The position numbers and the translations under genes are program-made. Below the pieces are notes generated by a model that had not been told where the DNA came from, did not search any database, and saw nothing but the letters and a program-made list of their open reading frames with translations. Below, one piece after another: positions 1 through 12,545 of a stretch of 64,000 nucleotides of DNA. The stretch is taken from positions 128,299 through 192,298 of the forward strand of contig NW_001799633.1 in NCBI RefSeq assembly GCF_000165425.1, in the 5' to 3' direction. Source of the stretch: Paramecium tetraurelia. Lineage: Eukaryota; Ciliophora; Oligohymenophorea; Peniculida; Parameciidae. Positions within the stretch are counted from its first letter, which is position 1. Each line of letters begins with the position of its first letter.

Positions 1-159
1 AGGACATTAAAATTAGTCAGGCTAATCAAAATTAAATTTAACAAAACAATAAGAATAAGATTTTTTATCAGAGTACTTAATGCCTCAACAAGGGAAAAAA
101 TGATTTAAATTATTATATTCTAAAATATAATCTTATAATAAACTAATTAATTTATTAAT

Positions 160-849
160 ATGGACCAAGGCTTTTCTTAAAATCAAACAGGACTTTTATC
201 AAATAAATCAAGCAAAAAATACTAAGAACCACAAAAGGATCATGCTATTGAAATGTAAGATATGACAGATCAATAGGGCTACGTTTAACTAACCAATGAA
301 TGTAATTTAAATTTATTTTTCAAGAAACTTTTAACTAAGCCCACCAATAATAGAACATGAATAAATATGCATAACCATAAATGTTCAATTGCAATCCACA
401 ATAATATTATCAATTCTAAGTATCATTAACTTATTTTGACATTAGTAATTAAATTAGAATTAATAATAATTTGCTGTTCCTCAAAATACACTTTAAAATT
501 ACTAATAATATAACAACTAGTGCAAGGGAAAAAAATAAAACATGTTGTAGTTATTAGTTTTACATTCTTAGAACGCATTACGCAGTTTGTATTTTTTGCA
601 GGTCTCCATAAAGCATTGCTGATGATAAAAAGCCCTTCATGTGTTATCAATGTAGATAAATTTAATAGGCAAATTATGAATTTTTTAAATGTTCTCATTG
701 CAAAGTGACAGTTAAATACCAAAAAGGAAGTAAATAACTATCATAATTCTAAAGTATCTTCTGTTATTAAGTGCACTAATTGTAACAACCATAATTTTGT
801 ATAATTATAACCAGTTGTGCAAATTGCAGAGGATTAAGGCAAGATTTGA
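160..849 (+). CDS. Gln-rich multi-zinc-ribbon protein (LSD1-finger-like), 196 aa
   Basis: ATG at 160, TGA at 847-849. Four introns are inferred at 302-324, 420-445, 547-571 and 730-754 (23, 26, 25 and 25 nt). Removing them leaves 591 nt, an exact reading frame. The N-terminal ~85 residues are rich in Gln and Asn. The C-terminal half has repeated C-x2-C pairs (CIFC, CYQC, CSHC, CTNC) with the spacing of short zinc ribbons like those of LSD1-type zinc fingers. Such ribbons usually bind nucleic acid or protein, but the partner cannot be read from the sequence. No neighbour suggests a pathway. The exon structure is strongly supported because each splice restores the frame between cysteine pairs. 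The family assignment is moderate. Confidence 0.75.
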
Positions 850-1181
850 AATATTAAATACAAGATATTTAAAAATATTAATAAATTAAATTTTTAAGCA
901 TTGTTTCTTAATTTTTATTTCATATACTTAAATGTTCTACTATATTTTATTTATCTAGATAATTATACAACGCCGTTAAAATCATTATTAGCATTTAAGA
1001 TTATAATCTTAATAATCTTATGATTTCATGTACAAATATCCACATCTGTAAACTAATATGGATAAAATATTTAATAGAATCAGGACATTTAACAGTTATC
1101 TAACAAAAAATAAAATACTTATTTATATTGAGGATTCTATAATTCAAAAACTACTTGAAAAATAAGTCTATTAATTATAAA
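850..1181. other. intergenic, no gene seen
   Basis: AT-rich spacer between convergent genes. I see no code-6 reading frame or structured element in it. Confidence 0.5.
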
Positions 1182-2036
1182 TCATGCTGTGGCTATTTAT
1201 TCACTTTCCTACTTTCTCTTTCGGTGCCTGTCGCATCTAGGTTTGAAACCAAATCCCCATATAAACCATCCCAGTAAAACAAAGCCAGTTATTAACCCAT
1301 AGATGATACTAAAAATCCCTACTTTAATTCCATAGAAAAAATGTAAGATACCTTTAGCCCAATCATAACTCCAGCTAAATCTTGAACAATTACGACAAAA
1401 ATACGAGAATGATAATACTATTACTGTAGATTAACCAACAAATGATAAAATCCAAGCAAAACGATAAAAACTCTCAGAGTCCACTTATTCTAAAAATAGC
1501 GGACCATAATACAAGACTACTATAATAATGCCAACAGCCCCAAATAAAAATCCAAAATAAAGTTAATAATTACCACCTTTCTTTATATAATCCATTGTAT
1601 AGCCTTCTTTTATTTTACGTTTATAAATGATAACAATTAAATTCAATATAAAGTTGATTGAAAATAATACCAAGACCAATATTTCCAGAGATGACTTTAA
1701 ATTTAGTACTAAAAATATTATTCCCACCAATAGTTGCAGAGAATCCATAATTTTATATTATATTTCTCTTCTCAGAGTTGTGCATATCCCTAGCTTAGTA
1801 TATTGCCATTCAATCAATAATATATAGAGATGTTAGACTAGTCCCGCTATTATCCAAGCAACAACTTCGCCAATAGAATATTATTTTATATCCTTAAATA
1901 GTATTAAAAGTGTAAAAATTGTTAATCTGCAAATCATTCCAATTATTATATTTATATCTAATCTAGATTCGGTTGCAATGCATGGGATTAGTGAGATAAC
2001 TCCATCAGTTAAATCAATAAAATTCTTTAAAGGCAT
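1182..2036 (-). CDS. polytopic membrane protein, 284 aa, unknown family
   Basis: One uninterrupted code-6 frame runs from the ATG (complement of 2034-2036) to the TGA (complement of 1182-1184), 855 nt with no intron. The protein alternates strongly hydrophobic stretches with short charged loops and has about seven candidate membrane segments. These include stretches around residues 25-45, 60-80, 95-145, 165-185, 195-215 and 235-265. It ends in a basic, Arg/Lys-rich tail likely to be cytoplasmic. I recognise no family motif. It could be a lineage-specific membrane protein or a diverged 7TM-like protein. The gene call is confident; the function is unknown. Confidence 0.75.
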
Positions 2037-3436
2037 TAAATAAATTAAATATAAAAAAGATATGTATCTCGTTTTTAAATCTGCTTAAGAATTTCAAATA
2101 AAATAAATGTTCAATCTAGATTAATATTTTGGGATGATTTAAAAAGGTTATTTTCTTTTTCCAGTCTAATCTTTCTAAATTATTGAAAAATAGAAAAACT
2201 ATTTTACATATGGTTATTAAAAGTTTACGGTGTAGATCTTAAAATTAGAACTAAATGTAATACTGAATGTGAACTATTAACAAACTATTTTAGTTTTACT
2301 TAAATATTAAATTATTTTACAATTTAAAAGAATGAACGATTTCCATCAAAAGTAAATTTTAGAATTATTCATTTCATCATAAATGAATTTTAATTACTCT
2401 TAATTTCATAATTCTTTTATATAAATCGATTATTAAAAATAAAATTGATGTATTTAATTTAATACTGATCTCTGATTATTAAATAACTATCTTTGGTGGT
2501 TAATATATATTGAGAAATAGAAAGCACTAGATATTATTAAGTCAATATTGAAGATAAATTGAGTTATTATTAATAATTCAAAGATTATGAATTATATGAT
2601 TATTGATAAACCAATTATAAAATTGAATAATTTTACATTTCTTTCAAATGTACAACAGCCAGCCCAGAATTAATAATTTAATTTAATTTTCGGGAAGAAT
2701 CTAAAAGTATTTTAATAAATTGATAAAATATTAAATATATTTTTGATTAAACTTAAAGATTCCTTTCAGAATGCATTTTTGAATATTATTAAATTTTAGA
2801 AGTATTTGGAAAGAAATAAAAAAAATTATTGAGAAAAACATAGATTTTGTTCAATATGAATCTTTTTTTTTATATTCACGACTTTTACACGTTTTGCTTT
2901 AAAGGTATTCAATCTTTATGTAGGATTAAATCAATTAATAGCAAAACTATTTTGACATCAACATAATTTTATTTCAAAAAGTATACCTTAATTGTAAGAA
3001 AAGTATTCTTAAATTTATCAAATATTTATGTCATTTATAATTATAGAAAACTTTTGATTATATCATAGAAATAAGGCAAAAACTGATTTAATATCTCTTT
3101 TAAAACACTTTGATTAAATATTCAGTACTCTTATTTTTGAAACAACACTTATGATAAATCTTGGAAACAAGAAAAATGAAAATTGTAATTGTTACTGGAG
3201 TAAAGGGTATATATATTAATAATTATGAAATAAGATAAAATTTAAAATGAATATTTATTAAAATGTAATTCAGATAAAAAATATTATTTAAGAAATTGAT
3301 TTAAAATTAGTATTCTAATGTCTGATGCATTTTGGAACAGGAAGAAGTTTGTTTGAATTGAATAGTTAGATCGGAGAGAATTGAGATTAGATATAAATTC
3401 ATATTTGAGATAACATTATTAATAAATTAATTAAAA
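2037..3436. other. 1.4 kb non-coding AT-rich region
   Basis: TGA triplets occur often in all frames on both strands and no convincing code-6 exon was found. This is long for a Paramecium spacer. It would contain the promoters of the flanking divergent genes. Confidence 0.45.
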
Positions 3437-6400
3437 ATGAATAGCATTGATAGTTATCAAAGCAAGGCAACCATGAATGCATAGTCAATAATCTCTAAAA
3501 TAGCCACTCGAAATGGATAAGCAGAGTAAGCAAGTAGGGTTATATGTTAGCAATGGCTCATTGATAGCGGCTTTGGATGAGGAAACTGTCTCTGCTGCTT
3601 GGAATGCATTCGGTAAATATAAAGTTAGTAATGTGAAGGCCTTCATGTTTCAAGATAATTACGAATGGGAAGAGGAGTAGCAGTGAACAAATTTGGAACA
3701 TTTTCTTTTAGTGCTCCAGATGTTATATTAGATGGAGTTACCAATCCAGTGGAAAGAGACAAATAGCCACGTTAACCAGTATTCCTTGTTGCGAAGGTAC
3801 TCGATTGATTTAATGTAAGGAATTTGTTAATGGATTCAATCTAAAAACTGCCATAGCAATAGGTCGATAGTTGAGACCTTATAAAGTGCAGACATCTGGT
3901 AAGATTTAGCATGCAATTGTGAATTGGGCAGAAATAGCATTGTATGCATCTCAAAATAAGGATTCAGCTAAAATGGCTGTTGAGAGAGTGATTAAATCAT
4001 TATCTGATGTAGTTCGCAATGTATACATTCTTATCGATGATTTTAGAGGGATGTTGTTGAAGTTGAAATTCCATGTGTTGGTACATTCTTTGTTAAATCC
4101 CATTGTGCTGCTGTATAATTTATGGATTCACTGATGGATAGTTGTAAAGTAAAATATGGGATCAATATTTGTTTATAGGAAATTACCAAGAGACCATTGT
4201 CAGAGAGAAAATCTAAAGGAGATATGCGCTTGACATAGTAATACCTGCAGTAATTGAGTAAGAGTCAGTTTCCTGAAGAAAACAATCTGATGATTGATGA
4301 AGGTGCTAGAAATTATTTAACTAATTCTCTTGGAATCGAATTACCTGACACTAGACCTAAAACTGCCAAAAGTTCATAAAATCAGTCTAAAAAGGGAGGA
4401 CTTATGAGTAAAACTGTATCATATTATGATCAATAATATTTTAGATAGAATTAAGACCATCTACTTAACAGATTTCTAGAATGGGATTCCAAAGATCGGT
4501 TAATGATAAAGTATATGCGTTGGAAAGATTAAAATATTACATAAGGGATCATGCACTTAATATTGAAGATGTAATGATTGAATTAATTATATTAATTAGT
4601 CTTTTTTAGATCTCTGTTAATAAGCATTTGGCAAGACTAGTGAAAGAAAAATTAGAATGAATTTTGATGATTTTAAGAGAGCAGTTCTTAAAGTAGATTT
4701 GCCTCTTAATGAAATACAAATAATCACTTTGTTTTAGACTTTAGATGTTAATAATGATGGTTTTGTTGATAAATTCGATTGGCTCAAAGCTATTGTTGAT
4801 AAAAGTAAGCATCATCATATAAACTCAATAGAAACTCATGTAAATTATATTAAGGATGTCGTGTATAAATTCTAAATTCATACAGATGATTTGTTATAGA
4901 GAATGAATTTGAATAGAGATCATCCTCCAATTAATTTGTAATAACTAAAATTTGCTCTCATGCATTTAGATGAATCTCTAAACTAGCACAAAGCACTTAA
5001 AGTGGCTAAAGAAATTTTGGATGGAAAAGAAACCATTAGTATGAGTGATATATTAGCATTATTTAACACTGTTGAAGAAGATGACAAAATGTATGATTTG
5101 TCCTGGTTTAAAGATATCTTACATAAAATGAGAGATCACTTAGTTGATCCTTAGAAAATGAAGGTCTTGAGATCATCTTTTGAATATTTCGATGAACATC
5201 AAGAAGGTAATCTAGATACTGCCAATTTTAAGACTGTCTTAATGGAAAGTTAGTTGGGATTGAATGTTTAAGATATCAATAGATTAGTTCGTTATCTTCC
5301 TAAGAACAGAGATTCATTAATAAATTACTATGACTTTATTTAAATGATTATGGATGTTAACAAATAAATGGATTAGAAGGATACTGCTAAAGATCTTGTT
5401 GATTTCGCATAAAAAATCAGTAAGTATTTAGCTTAAAAAAAATATACTGTTATACAATTTTTATAATAAGTAAAATCAGGCTATGGATCCTGCAATATTG
5501 AATCTAATGCCTAATATCTAGAAAAGAATCTCTTTACTTAGTTGTCTCATGATGAATGCTTAGAATATTGTAGAGAAATGGATGTTGATGGAAATGGTGT
5601 TGTTAGTGATGAAGATATGAATACATTCATAAAAAGATATTCATATTTCAATGTCAGAAAGGATTAATCCTAAATCGAATAAATTGTTGAAAGCTTGAAG
5701 ATTAAACCTTCATTTGGAGATAATCTATCAGCAATTGAGAAAACTTGTGTTTAATCTAAATCTATTGATTTAGTTACTATGGGATAGAAGAAAATGTTCT
5801 AATCTTTGGTTGATGGAATGAATCAATCAAAAAGCTTATTCCCAGTTGAAGAATTACCAGAATCCAAATTTGATTAAATACTTAAGGATTTAAGAATTAA
5901 ATTAAATAGAAAGGGAATGTCATACGAAGAACTATTTACATTCTTAGACACTGATCATAATGGGTTCTTATCCATCAGTGAATTCTATAACATTGATAAA
6001 ATCATGACGCTAAGCTAGCCTGCAAAAGATGGTTTCTTTGCATTTATGGATAAATAGAGAATTGGTTTGATTGATCTAAATACTTTTATTAAATTTATGG
6101 GCAAATCCATTATTTAATAGATGCCATCTTTATCTGAAGATGACTGGGATTGGGAATTGGAAATCCTATTCAAAATAAGGAATTGGTGTTAAAGAGAGAA
6201 TATCACAATAGAGGATGCATTTAGAACTTTTGATAAGGATTTCGATGGCTAGATAAACAAGGCAGATTTAAGAACTTTCCTAAAGGATATATTGAAAATT
6301 GAAGAAAAAGAGATTACTGAAGCTAAAATCAATAGATTATTTAAATTGATGGATTAATATAAAAGGGGAAAAATTACACTAATGGATTTTAGAAGATTTG

Positions 6401-8285
6401 TTGAAGAAGGATTTTTCTATGGTAAGAATAAATAAGTGTTTGGATAAACTACAAATCCATCCTCGAAGTAATAATAAGAATCAAGATCCTCTTTTGATTG
6501 GAAAATGAATGCTAGATAATAAATAGGGTTAATAATTAGTAGACATTATCCTAGTGTAAAGGAATCTTTTGATATTGTATCAGGATATCGTAAGAAATTA
6601 GTATTCTAGAAATTTAAGAAATGGATTGATGAGAAGAATGTGCTTTCAGGATTTGATTTAACTGAAAAATTAGTATATGAGATCTTTTCTGATCTTGATT
6701 CCCATAAAAAAGGATATTTAGTAGAATCTGATTGGCTGAATGCATTTGCTCAATATAATTGGTAAGATTAAATGATTAAAGAAATCTAAGATGCCCTTTC
6801 TACTTATTTTTCAAGCATTTAAAATGCAATCCATTATTTTTAGATGGAACACAGCCATGTTATAACCAAAGAGAGCTTTGCAAAGGCTTTGTAAGCTTTA
6901 TTCCCAAAAAGATTTGTTGAAGGTGACATAGAAACCTTATGGACAAGGGTTCAAAAAAATGGATCTTTAAGTAATCAGGCCTTTGCACTTATATTTGGAA
7001 AAGGTGCAAAAGTCTATGAACCACCTGAAGGCCAATAATCATTATCCAATATTAGACCTATGACTTAAGGGTAATTATTTATTCATAGTTTTTAGAGGTT
7101 TATGCGAATTGCCTTTGGATGAGAGAAATCAAGTGAACATTAGTTTGTTAGACAAAATTAGAAGATTTTTGAGGAATTCAAACAAAAATATAAGCGAATT
7201 ATTCAAGTCATATGATTCAGATAATACTGGATACATAACTAATTTGGAATTTCGCTAAGTGATAAGAAATCTTAATATGGGATTGACATTTTAAGATATT
7301 GATATATTGTCAGCCATGCTTGATACAGACAGAAATAGCATGGTAAATTGGAGAGATTTTGCTAAGAGATTGGATTTCAGATAAGCAGATAATAAAATAT
7401 TAGAAAGAGCAGGAATTCATTTATAGAAAGTGAATGATCATATTTATCATTATCTGTTATCTCCTAAAGATGCATTTAGATAGATTGATGCTCAACATAC
7501 TGGATTTTTGAGTTTTGATAAATTTAAGGATATGATTGAAATGTTGTACAGATTGGCTACAGAAGATATACCTCCATTTGCTATTATTAAAGATCTATTC
7601 GAATTCATAGATAAAAGAAGGGATGGCCTACTAGATTTAACAGAATGGATGGATGCTTTCTCTAAGTTTTCGAATCCAAATGAAAAGAAAAGGTATAATT
7701 TATTGTTATCTATTTAGACCAATGAGTGCTAATGTCAGAGTGAAAAAGTCATCTCAAAAATCATTAATGGCTTAAACTGATAAAGGATGGATGACAAAAC
7801 AAAGTGTTCAATCTCCTTAGTAATTTGAAGGATTAACAGATGATGGATTGATGAATGCAACTAACAAGTTCAAGACCTTCTTAAGAAAACCTCCAGCTAA
7901 ACAAACAGCACTTCAGTATGTTGGTAATAATTTATTATATAATAGAAAATGGGATTTGGGAAAGCTCTAAAGAATTTGATAAAACTATTAATGCTATTGG
8001 TAAGAACAGGAAGTATCTTCTTGAAATATTCAAACATTTGACTTAAAATGGCCAAATTCCACTTACTGAAGATGTAATTATTGAGATATATATATCTTTT
8101 AGTTGATTAAATAAGAAATGGATAAAATGTTAAGATCTTAAGGAATTGTTGTTCGAGAAGAGCAATGGCCACAATTAATTTCTTGGTCCAAGAAAAATGG
8201 ACGCATTGATTATAAATTCTTGCTAGAAGTATATAAGGATAGACTTAATGGAATGGACACACAACCTAGAATGGGGGATGAATGA
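3437..8285 (+). CDS. giant HU/CCDC81-like plus multi-EF-hand protein
   Basis: ATG at 3437-3439, TGA at 8283-8285. Numerous small introns interrupt the frame, for example about 3526-3550, 3613-3638, 3800-3822, 4020-4045, 7081-7104, 7692-7716 and 7931-7952. The first ~250 residues contain two segments like the tandem HU domains of CCDC81, including the stretch RMGRGVAVNKFGTF and a second VEIPCVGTFFVKSH. The remaining >1,100 residues are a string of EF-hand loops with Asp at the first Ca2+ position, such as DVNNDGFVDKFDW, DVDGNGVVSDED, DTDHNGFLSISE, DKDFDGQINKADL, DSDNTGYITNLE, DTDRNSMVNWRD and DKRRDGLLDLTE. The protein is probably a large Ca2+-responsive structural or ciliary/cortical protein. 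The architecture is seen directly; the location is inference. Not every intron was fixed to the base. Confidence 0.8.
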
Positions 8286-8339
8286 TAAATATATTTATTA
8301 AAGCAGCCGGCAATGTCAAATTAATAATTAAATATAAAT

Positions 8340-8870
8340 TTAAAAAAAGCCCTTTTAGCTTTTTAAATCACAAGACTTCTTCCAGATACAACAAGTATGG
8401 TTTTGAATATACATCCTTCTAGTGAGTAATACCAAAAATAGAGTGTATAAAAAGTCTTAGACTGCAAACAGCTCTAAGTGTCTCTTCGTTCCTAAGAACC
8501 AGGAACGAGATCAATTCTACGTCACGCCGCCTTAGAAACGCAAGGTCTTATTGATTTGATTTATTTTAGAATCCGCTTTCCAATATTGAAGAATTGAATA
8601 TTGATTCTAATTGTTCTACGGACAGCAGTCAACGCTTAGAGAATCTAAGTCCGGCCTACTATTGCCCAAAAGGCAAAGAACCTTGTGGTGAACTTTAGGT
8701 TGTCCTTGATGGGGGTCTGATCTAAGTGATATCCTAAACAAGGAGTAGGAGAAAATCACGAAAGTTCAGTGACCAAGAGACCTATGCAATGAGCAACTTC
8801 ATAGCTGGTCCTAAATGTCTAGACATCCCATGTCCTTAGTTCCTTTGATCATAAATATATCTATAAATCA
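8340..8870 (-). ncRNA. candidate structured RNA gene, ~500 nt, unknown family
   Basis: This block is clearly richer in G+C than its surroundings and has no coding frame. Read on the minus strand it folds into many local hairpins. One is a UCGUUCCU/AGGAACGA stem near 8488-8510. Another is a CGGAC/GUCCG stem at about 8617-8655 enclosing CUUAG/CUAAG. A third is an AAUAUU/AAUAUU stem inside AGAAUC/GGAUUCU at about 8571-8612. There are also CUAUG/CAUAG inside GGACC/GGUCU (about 8780-8815) and UGCC/GGCA near 8670. The minus-strand 3' end is a 7-bp AAAAAGC/GCUUUUU hairpin running into T7 at 8340-8346, like a Pol III terminator. A TATA-like stretch lies upstream at about 8872-8890. RNase P/MRP or SRP RNA are possible, but I could not match diagnostic motifs. 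Confidence 0.6.
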
Positions 8871-9131
8871 AAACACGTCAACCACACAGATGAAATAACT
8901 GTCAAATCTCATAATGTAATAATATTACAGATTCAACTATTATTGTTCTCCATGCTATATAATCTCATATTTCTCTACAAAAATTGCTTACTAGATTCAC
9001 AACAATAAATCAGTGTTATTTTAGATTAATTCTTTAATAATGTAAATTCTACTCTTATTCTTTTCACTATTGAAAACAAAACCTGTAACATTATCATTCC
9101 ACCTATCATCTAAATTGGTTATCATTTCATC

Positions 9132-9620
9132 TCATCCTTCAAATTAAACCCAACTTCCACAAAAATTACAAATCTTTATATTCTACTAAAGATTTTTCAA
9201 GATATCACCACATCTAATTGTCAAATTAGTAATTAAAATTTCTTATTAATTAAGAACCAATGGTTTTGCTATTTAGATAGGTGTAAAAGTGAATATTTTA
9301 TAATTGTTTTATTAATCAATAAGACTACTAACAATAGTTATAATAATCTTTAGCTGTTACCCTCTTTAAGCTTTTCTTTTAAATGGGAATTTATGATAAT
9401 TAGGATCTAAATATTATGGCAAATTTCTTTAATAATGGATCTCAATTTTTATTATTCAATTCAAAATTTTATTGACTAAAAGACCATAATTAGACTTCAT
9501 ATTTAACTTTAGAATCCATCAGTCACAAGCATCTCAAACCTAGTATAAGGCGAGTTAAACTCTGAATAACCTTATCAATTCAGTTATAGGATTCTATTTT
9601 TGTAATTTTCTCCTTGAATT
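9132..9620 (-). pseudogene. probable gene remnant, unknown family
   Basis: On the minus strand a code-6 frame is open from about 9455 down to a TGA at 9132-9134. It encodes about 108 residues of protein-like composition, including YLDPNYHKFPFKRKAQRG and a Cys-containing tail (ICNFCGSW). It has no in-frame ATG and is closed upstream by an in-frame TGA at 9456-9458. Further protein-like stretches continue upstream to about 9620 in other frames, separated by TGA codons, and no typical intron joins them. I interpret this as a decayed gene or an isolated 3' exon. It is not recognised. Confidence 0.35.
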
Positions 9621-9942
9621 GAATGTGTGATAAATTTTTTCATATTTTTTCATTAATTTTTGAAACTGATTAAATTTCAACTACTAATAGATAATTACGA
9701 TTAAATTTCTTACGTTTAATTATAAAATCATTCTTGATCAAAATTATGAGAAATAGACCCAGACAATCACTATTTTATCAAAAATTCAATATAGATTGAA
9801 TAATAAATAGCCTAATAAAGATTGCTATAAATCAATAATTAATAACAAGAAAAGGAATAGGGTTAAATCATCACTATACATAATTTTGAATTTAACATAA
9901 TAATACATTCAATCTCTATCTAAATCATCGTCTGCTGTTGGA

Positions 9943-11369
9943 TCAAACTATTTTAGTGAAATAATTTACTATTTTTGCATTTTCATTGTTCACGATATGA
10001 GATATTAAACTTTATCCAGATTTTTTCTTTTACTCATATGATGTTTAGAATTCTGGAAAATGATACAATAGAATCTCTTCATAGAGAAGATCTAATAAAA
10101 TAGGGTTGAGTTTTTACCTTTGATTTATTCTCTGGTCATTTCATATTTTTCAAATTCGAACTCTAATTAATTGACAAGTTAAGCACTTGGTTCATCTGCT
10201 TCAAAATGCAATTAAGCCAAATAAGGATGTTCTAAGGCTTGTTAAACTGTAATTCTTTGTTGGTAATCAAATGTAAGAAGTTTCCTTAATAAATCCAAAG
10301 CTTTATTTTATAATTACAAAATAATACCATTTTTAGAAGCATTTTTAAATAATTATTCTAATGGAATGCCTTATTTTGGGCCAGTTTCCTTAATGACTTT
10401 CCTTAAATTATTTTAAACTTTTTCATCTTGGAATGATTAAATGTAGGCTTCATTTGGTGTACCCAATAATTCAAAAATCAATTTCACTTATCTCTTAGCT
10501 TAATTGATATTATTAATTAATACTTGAATCTCCTCTTAAAAATGGCTTTCTCAATAATAGTTCTGCCAAAATGCACCCAACTGACCACATATCCACTGCA
10601 GGGGTATAATTCTTGAAACTCACCAGCAATTCTGGGGCTCTATACCATCTAGTTTCAACATAATAAGTCATGATATTAGCATTATTGGATGATGTAGGAT
10701 CAGCCATTGCTCTGCCTAAACCGAAATCGCAGATTTTCAGATCACAATTTCTATTTAATAATAAATTTCTTGGTTTCTAAATTAATTTTTAATAAATAGG
10801 TACTAAATCTCTATGCAAAATTCCTGCAGTATGCAAATACTTCAATCCTCTCAAAATTTGATATAAGAATAACTAGATATGCTCATCTGTTAAGACCTAG
10901 TCACTCTTAATTACTTGTGCTAAGTCTGTTTCTAATAATTCAGTAACCATGTAAACATCTTCAAATTCTTCTCTTGATTTTGGAAGAAGGAGAGTTTTTA
11001 ATTCGACAATCTAACTTAATCTAACAAATCTTACATTCTCATGTTTCATCAATCTAAGAATTTTTAATTCTCTCAAAGTTCTTTTTGCATAGAGTCTATG
11101 TTCAAAAGCCCTCTCAATTTTTTTTATGGCCACCTATCTATCTTTCTCTGTTTTGGCATTCTTGTCATCAGCTTATATAACACATCCATAGGCACCACTT
11201 CCAACTTTATTTATTTATGAAGATTATTACTTATTTCAACAGGAGCATAATGATCTTCAAGCATAAAAGTATGCTCTTAAAGTTAGAATTTTTTCACTTT
11301 TTATGATTTATTCTAATATTTAGCATACAACTCGATAATCTTTTATGGCAATTTGAATTCCTATTACAT
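9943..11369 (-). CDS. MAP kinase with a TYY activation motif, ~432 aa
   Basis: ATG is the complement of 11367-11369; TGA is at 9943-9945. Five introns (24-27 nt) are needed for the frame and leave 1,299 nt. A further 27-nt in-frame segment could also be an intron. In order the kinase shows the glycine loop GSGAYGCV, the lysine in VAIKK, the catalytic loop [12 protein letters not shown] (split by an intron after HRDL), the DFG motif CDFGLGRA, and the activation segment [15 protein letters not shown]. After these come [13 protein letters not shown] and a C-terminal extension of about 80 residues. HRDLKPRN and the Y-V-x-T-R-W-Y-R-A-P-E signature place it in the MAPK family. The dual-phosphorylation motif reads T-Y-Y where T-E-Y or T-D-Y is usual. 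It is probably an active kinase; the pathway is unknown. Confidence 0.9.
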
Positions 11370-12545
11370 TGTTTTTATTTTATAAAATTCTTTGTAATTT
11401 AATTATGTATTTTATAAGCCTTAATTTATTATTACATCGAATTACTACCTTTATTCTAGAATTCAATTAATACATAATCCAAAGTTGATTATTCAGATCT
11501 ATTAAATACATTCATCACAACTTTCATATGTTTTACATAAAATCACTAATAAACTTTGAAACATTAAATTTTATAATAAATTAAAGGTGATCAATTTGAT
11601 AATCTAGTGAATACATTTAATTTCAATGGTTTATTTTATGAAATTAAATTAAGAGAGAATTATTGTTTTTTTTTAATATAATTTTTTACTTATATTCAAA
11701 TTTTGATTTCTTTAAATTTAGTTATTATTAAGTGATTAGATCCTTATGCGATGGCAATTAAATGTTTGGCTTAAAGACTCTTTTAGAATCACAGCTATTT
11801 TGATAGATAGTTGCAAAATACTGTATTGATACCAAAGATGATCCAAGCTTTCCAGAACATGATATAAAAATTATCTTCATTAAATTTTCTCAAATTTGAG
11901 GGAGTCTATCTTAATTATTTTACTTTTGGACTATAAATATGAAATTTATATAGTCTCAATTAGAATAATCATTTATGAATTTTTGGCATAAAGAAATTAT
12001 TTTGTAATATATTATTATTTTACTGATATTAAATATTCTTATTAGTTTTCAATTTTTTTTGTTGTTGGAATGAATCTCATTTTGTTTTTTTAATTTCAAA
12101 GAAATGAACTAAATAAGATTCTATTCTGAACATTGATAACGTTATTAATTTCATAGATAAAAATAGTTTTATGAATTAAATGTAAATGTTTTAGTTTTTG
12201 AAGAATAATATTTATTAAATATCATTAAGATTTATCAATAAACTAATTCAATTTTTAGAATTTGTAAACTAATTTTTAAATTTTTTTCAATTTTTCACAT
12301 ACTTAGTAGATCTCCAAGATAAGGAGTGGCTACATATGTGCTATATGAAGAGAATTTCTTAGAAATAAATGAAAAATAGGCTCAATTTTTAATGTTTTAT
12401 AATTTAATATAATAAATAACAAAATGCTTGGTTGATATGTTTAATTTGCTGCTAATATAATTTATGTCTCAGTCATCTAAAATTGCCTTATGCCTATGAA
12501 TTTAAATAAAATTGAAATTAAAATTTGAATTGCAAATATTAATTA
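11370..12545. other. 1.2 kb spacer with a short code-6 ORF at 11734-11943 (+)
   Basis: This spacer is mostly AT-rich and non-coding. One plus-strand frame at about 11734-11943 (ATG at 11752) encodes roughly 65 residues of protein-like composition, including RLFQNHSYFDRQLQNTVLIP. It is isolated, so it may be a gene fragment or chance. Confidence 0.3.

Noticed and set aside
426-722. Minus-strand 98-residue standard-code ORF
   Set aside because: It overlaps the spliced zinc-ribbon gene on the plus strand and has no domain.
8340-8870. Assignment of the structured RNA to RNase P, MRP, SRP, U2, U3 or telomerase RNA
   Set aside because: I could not find the diagnostic conserved boxes or a telomere-repeat template; calling a family would be a guess.
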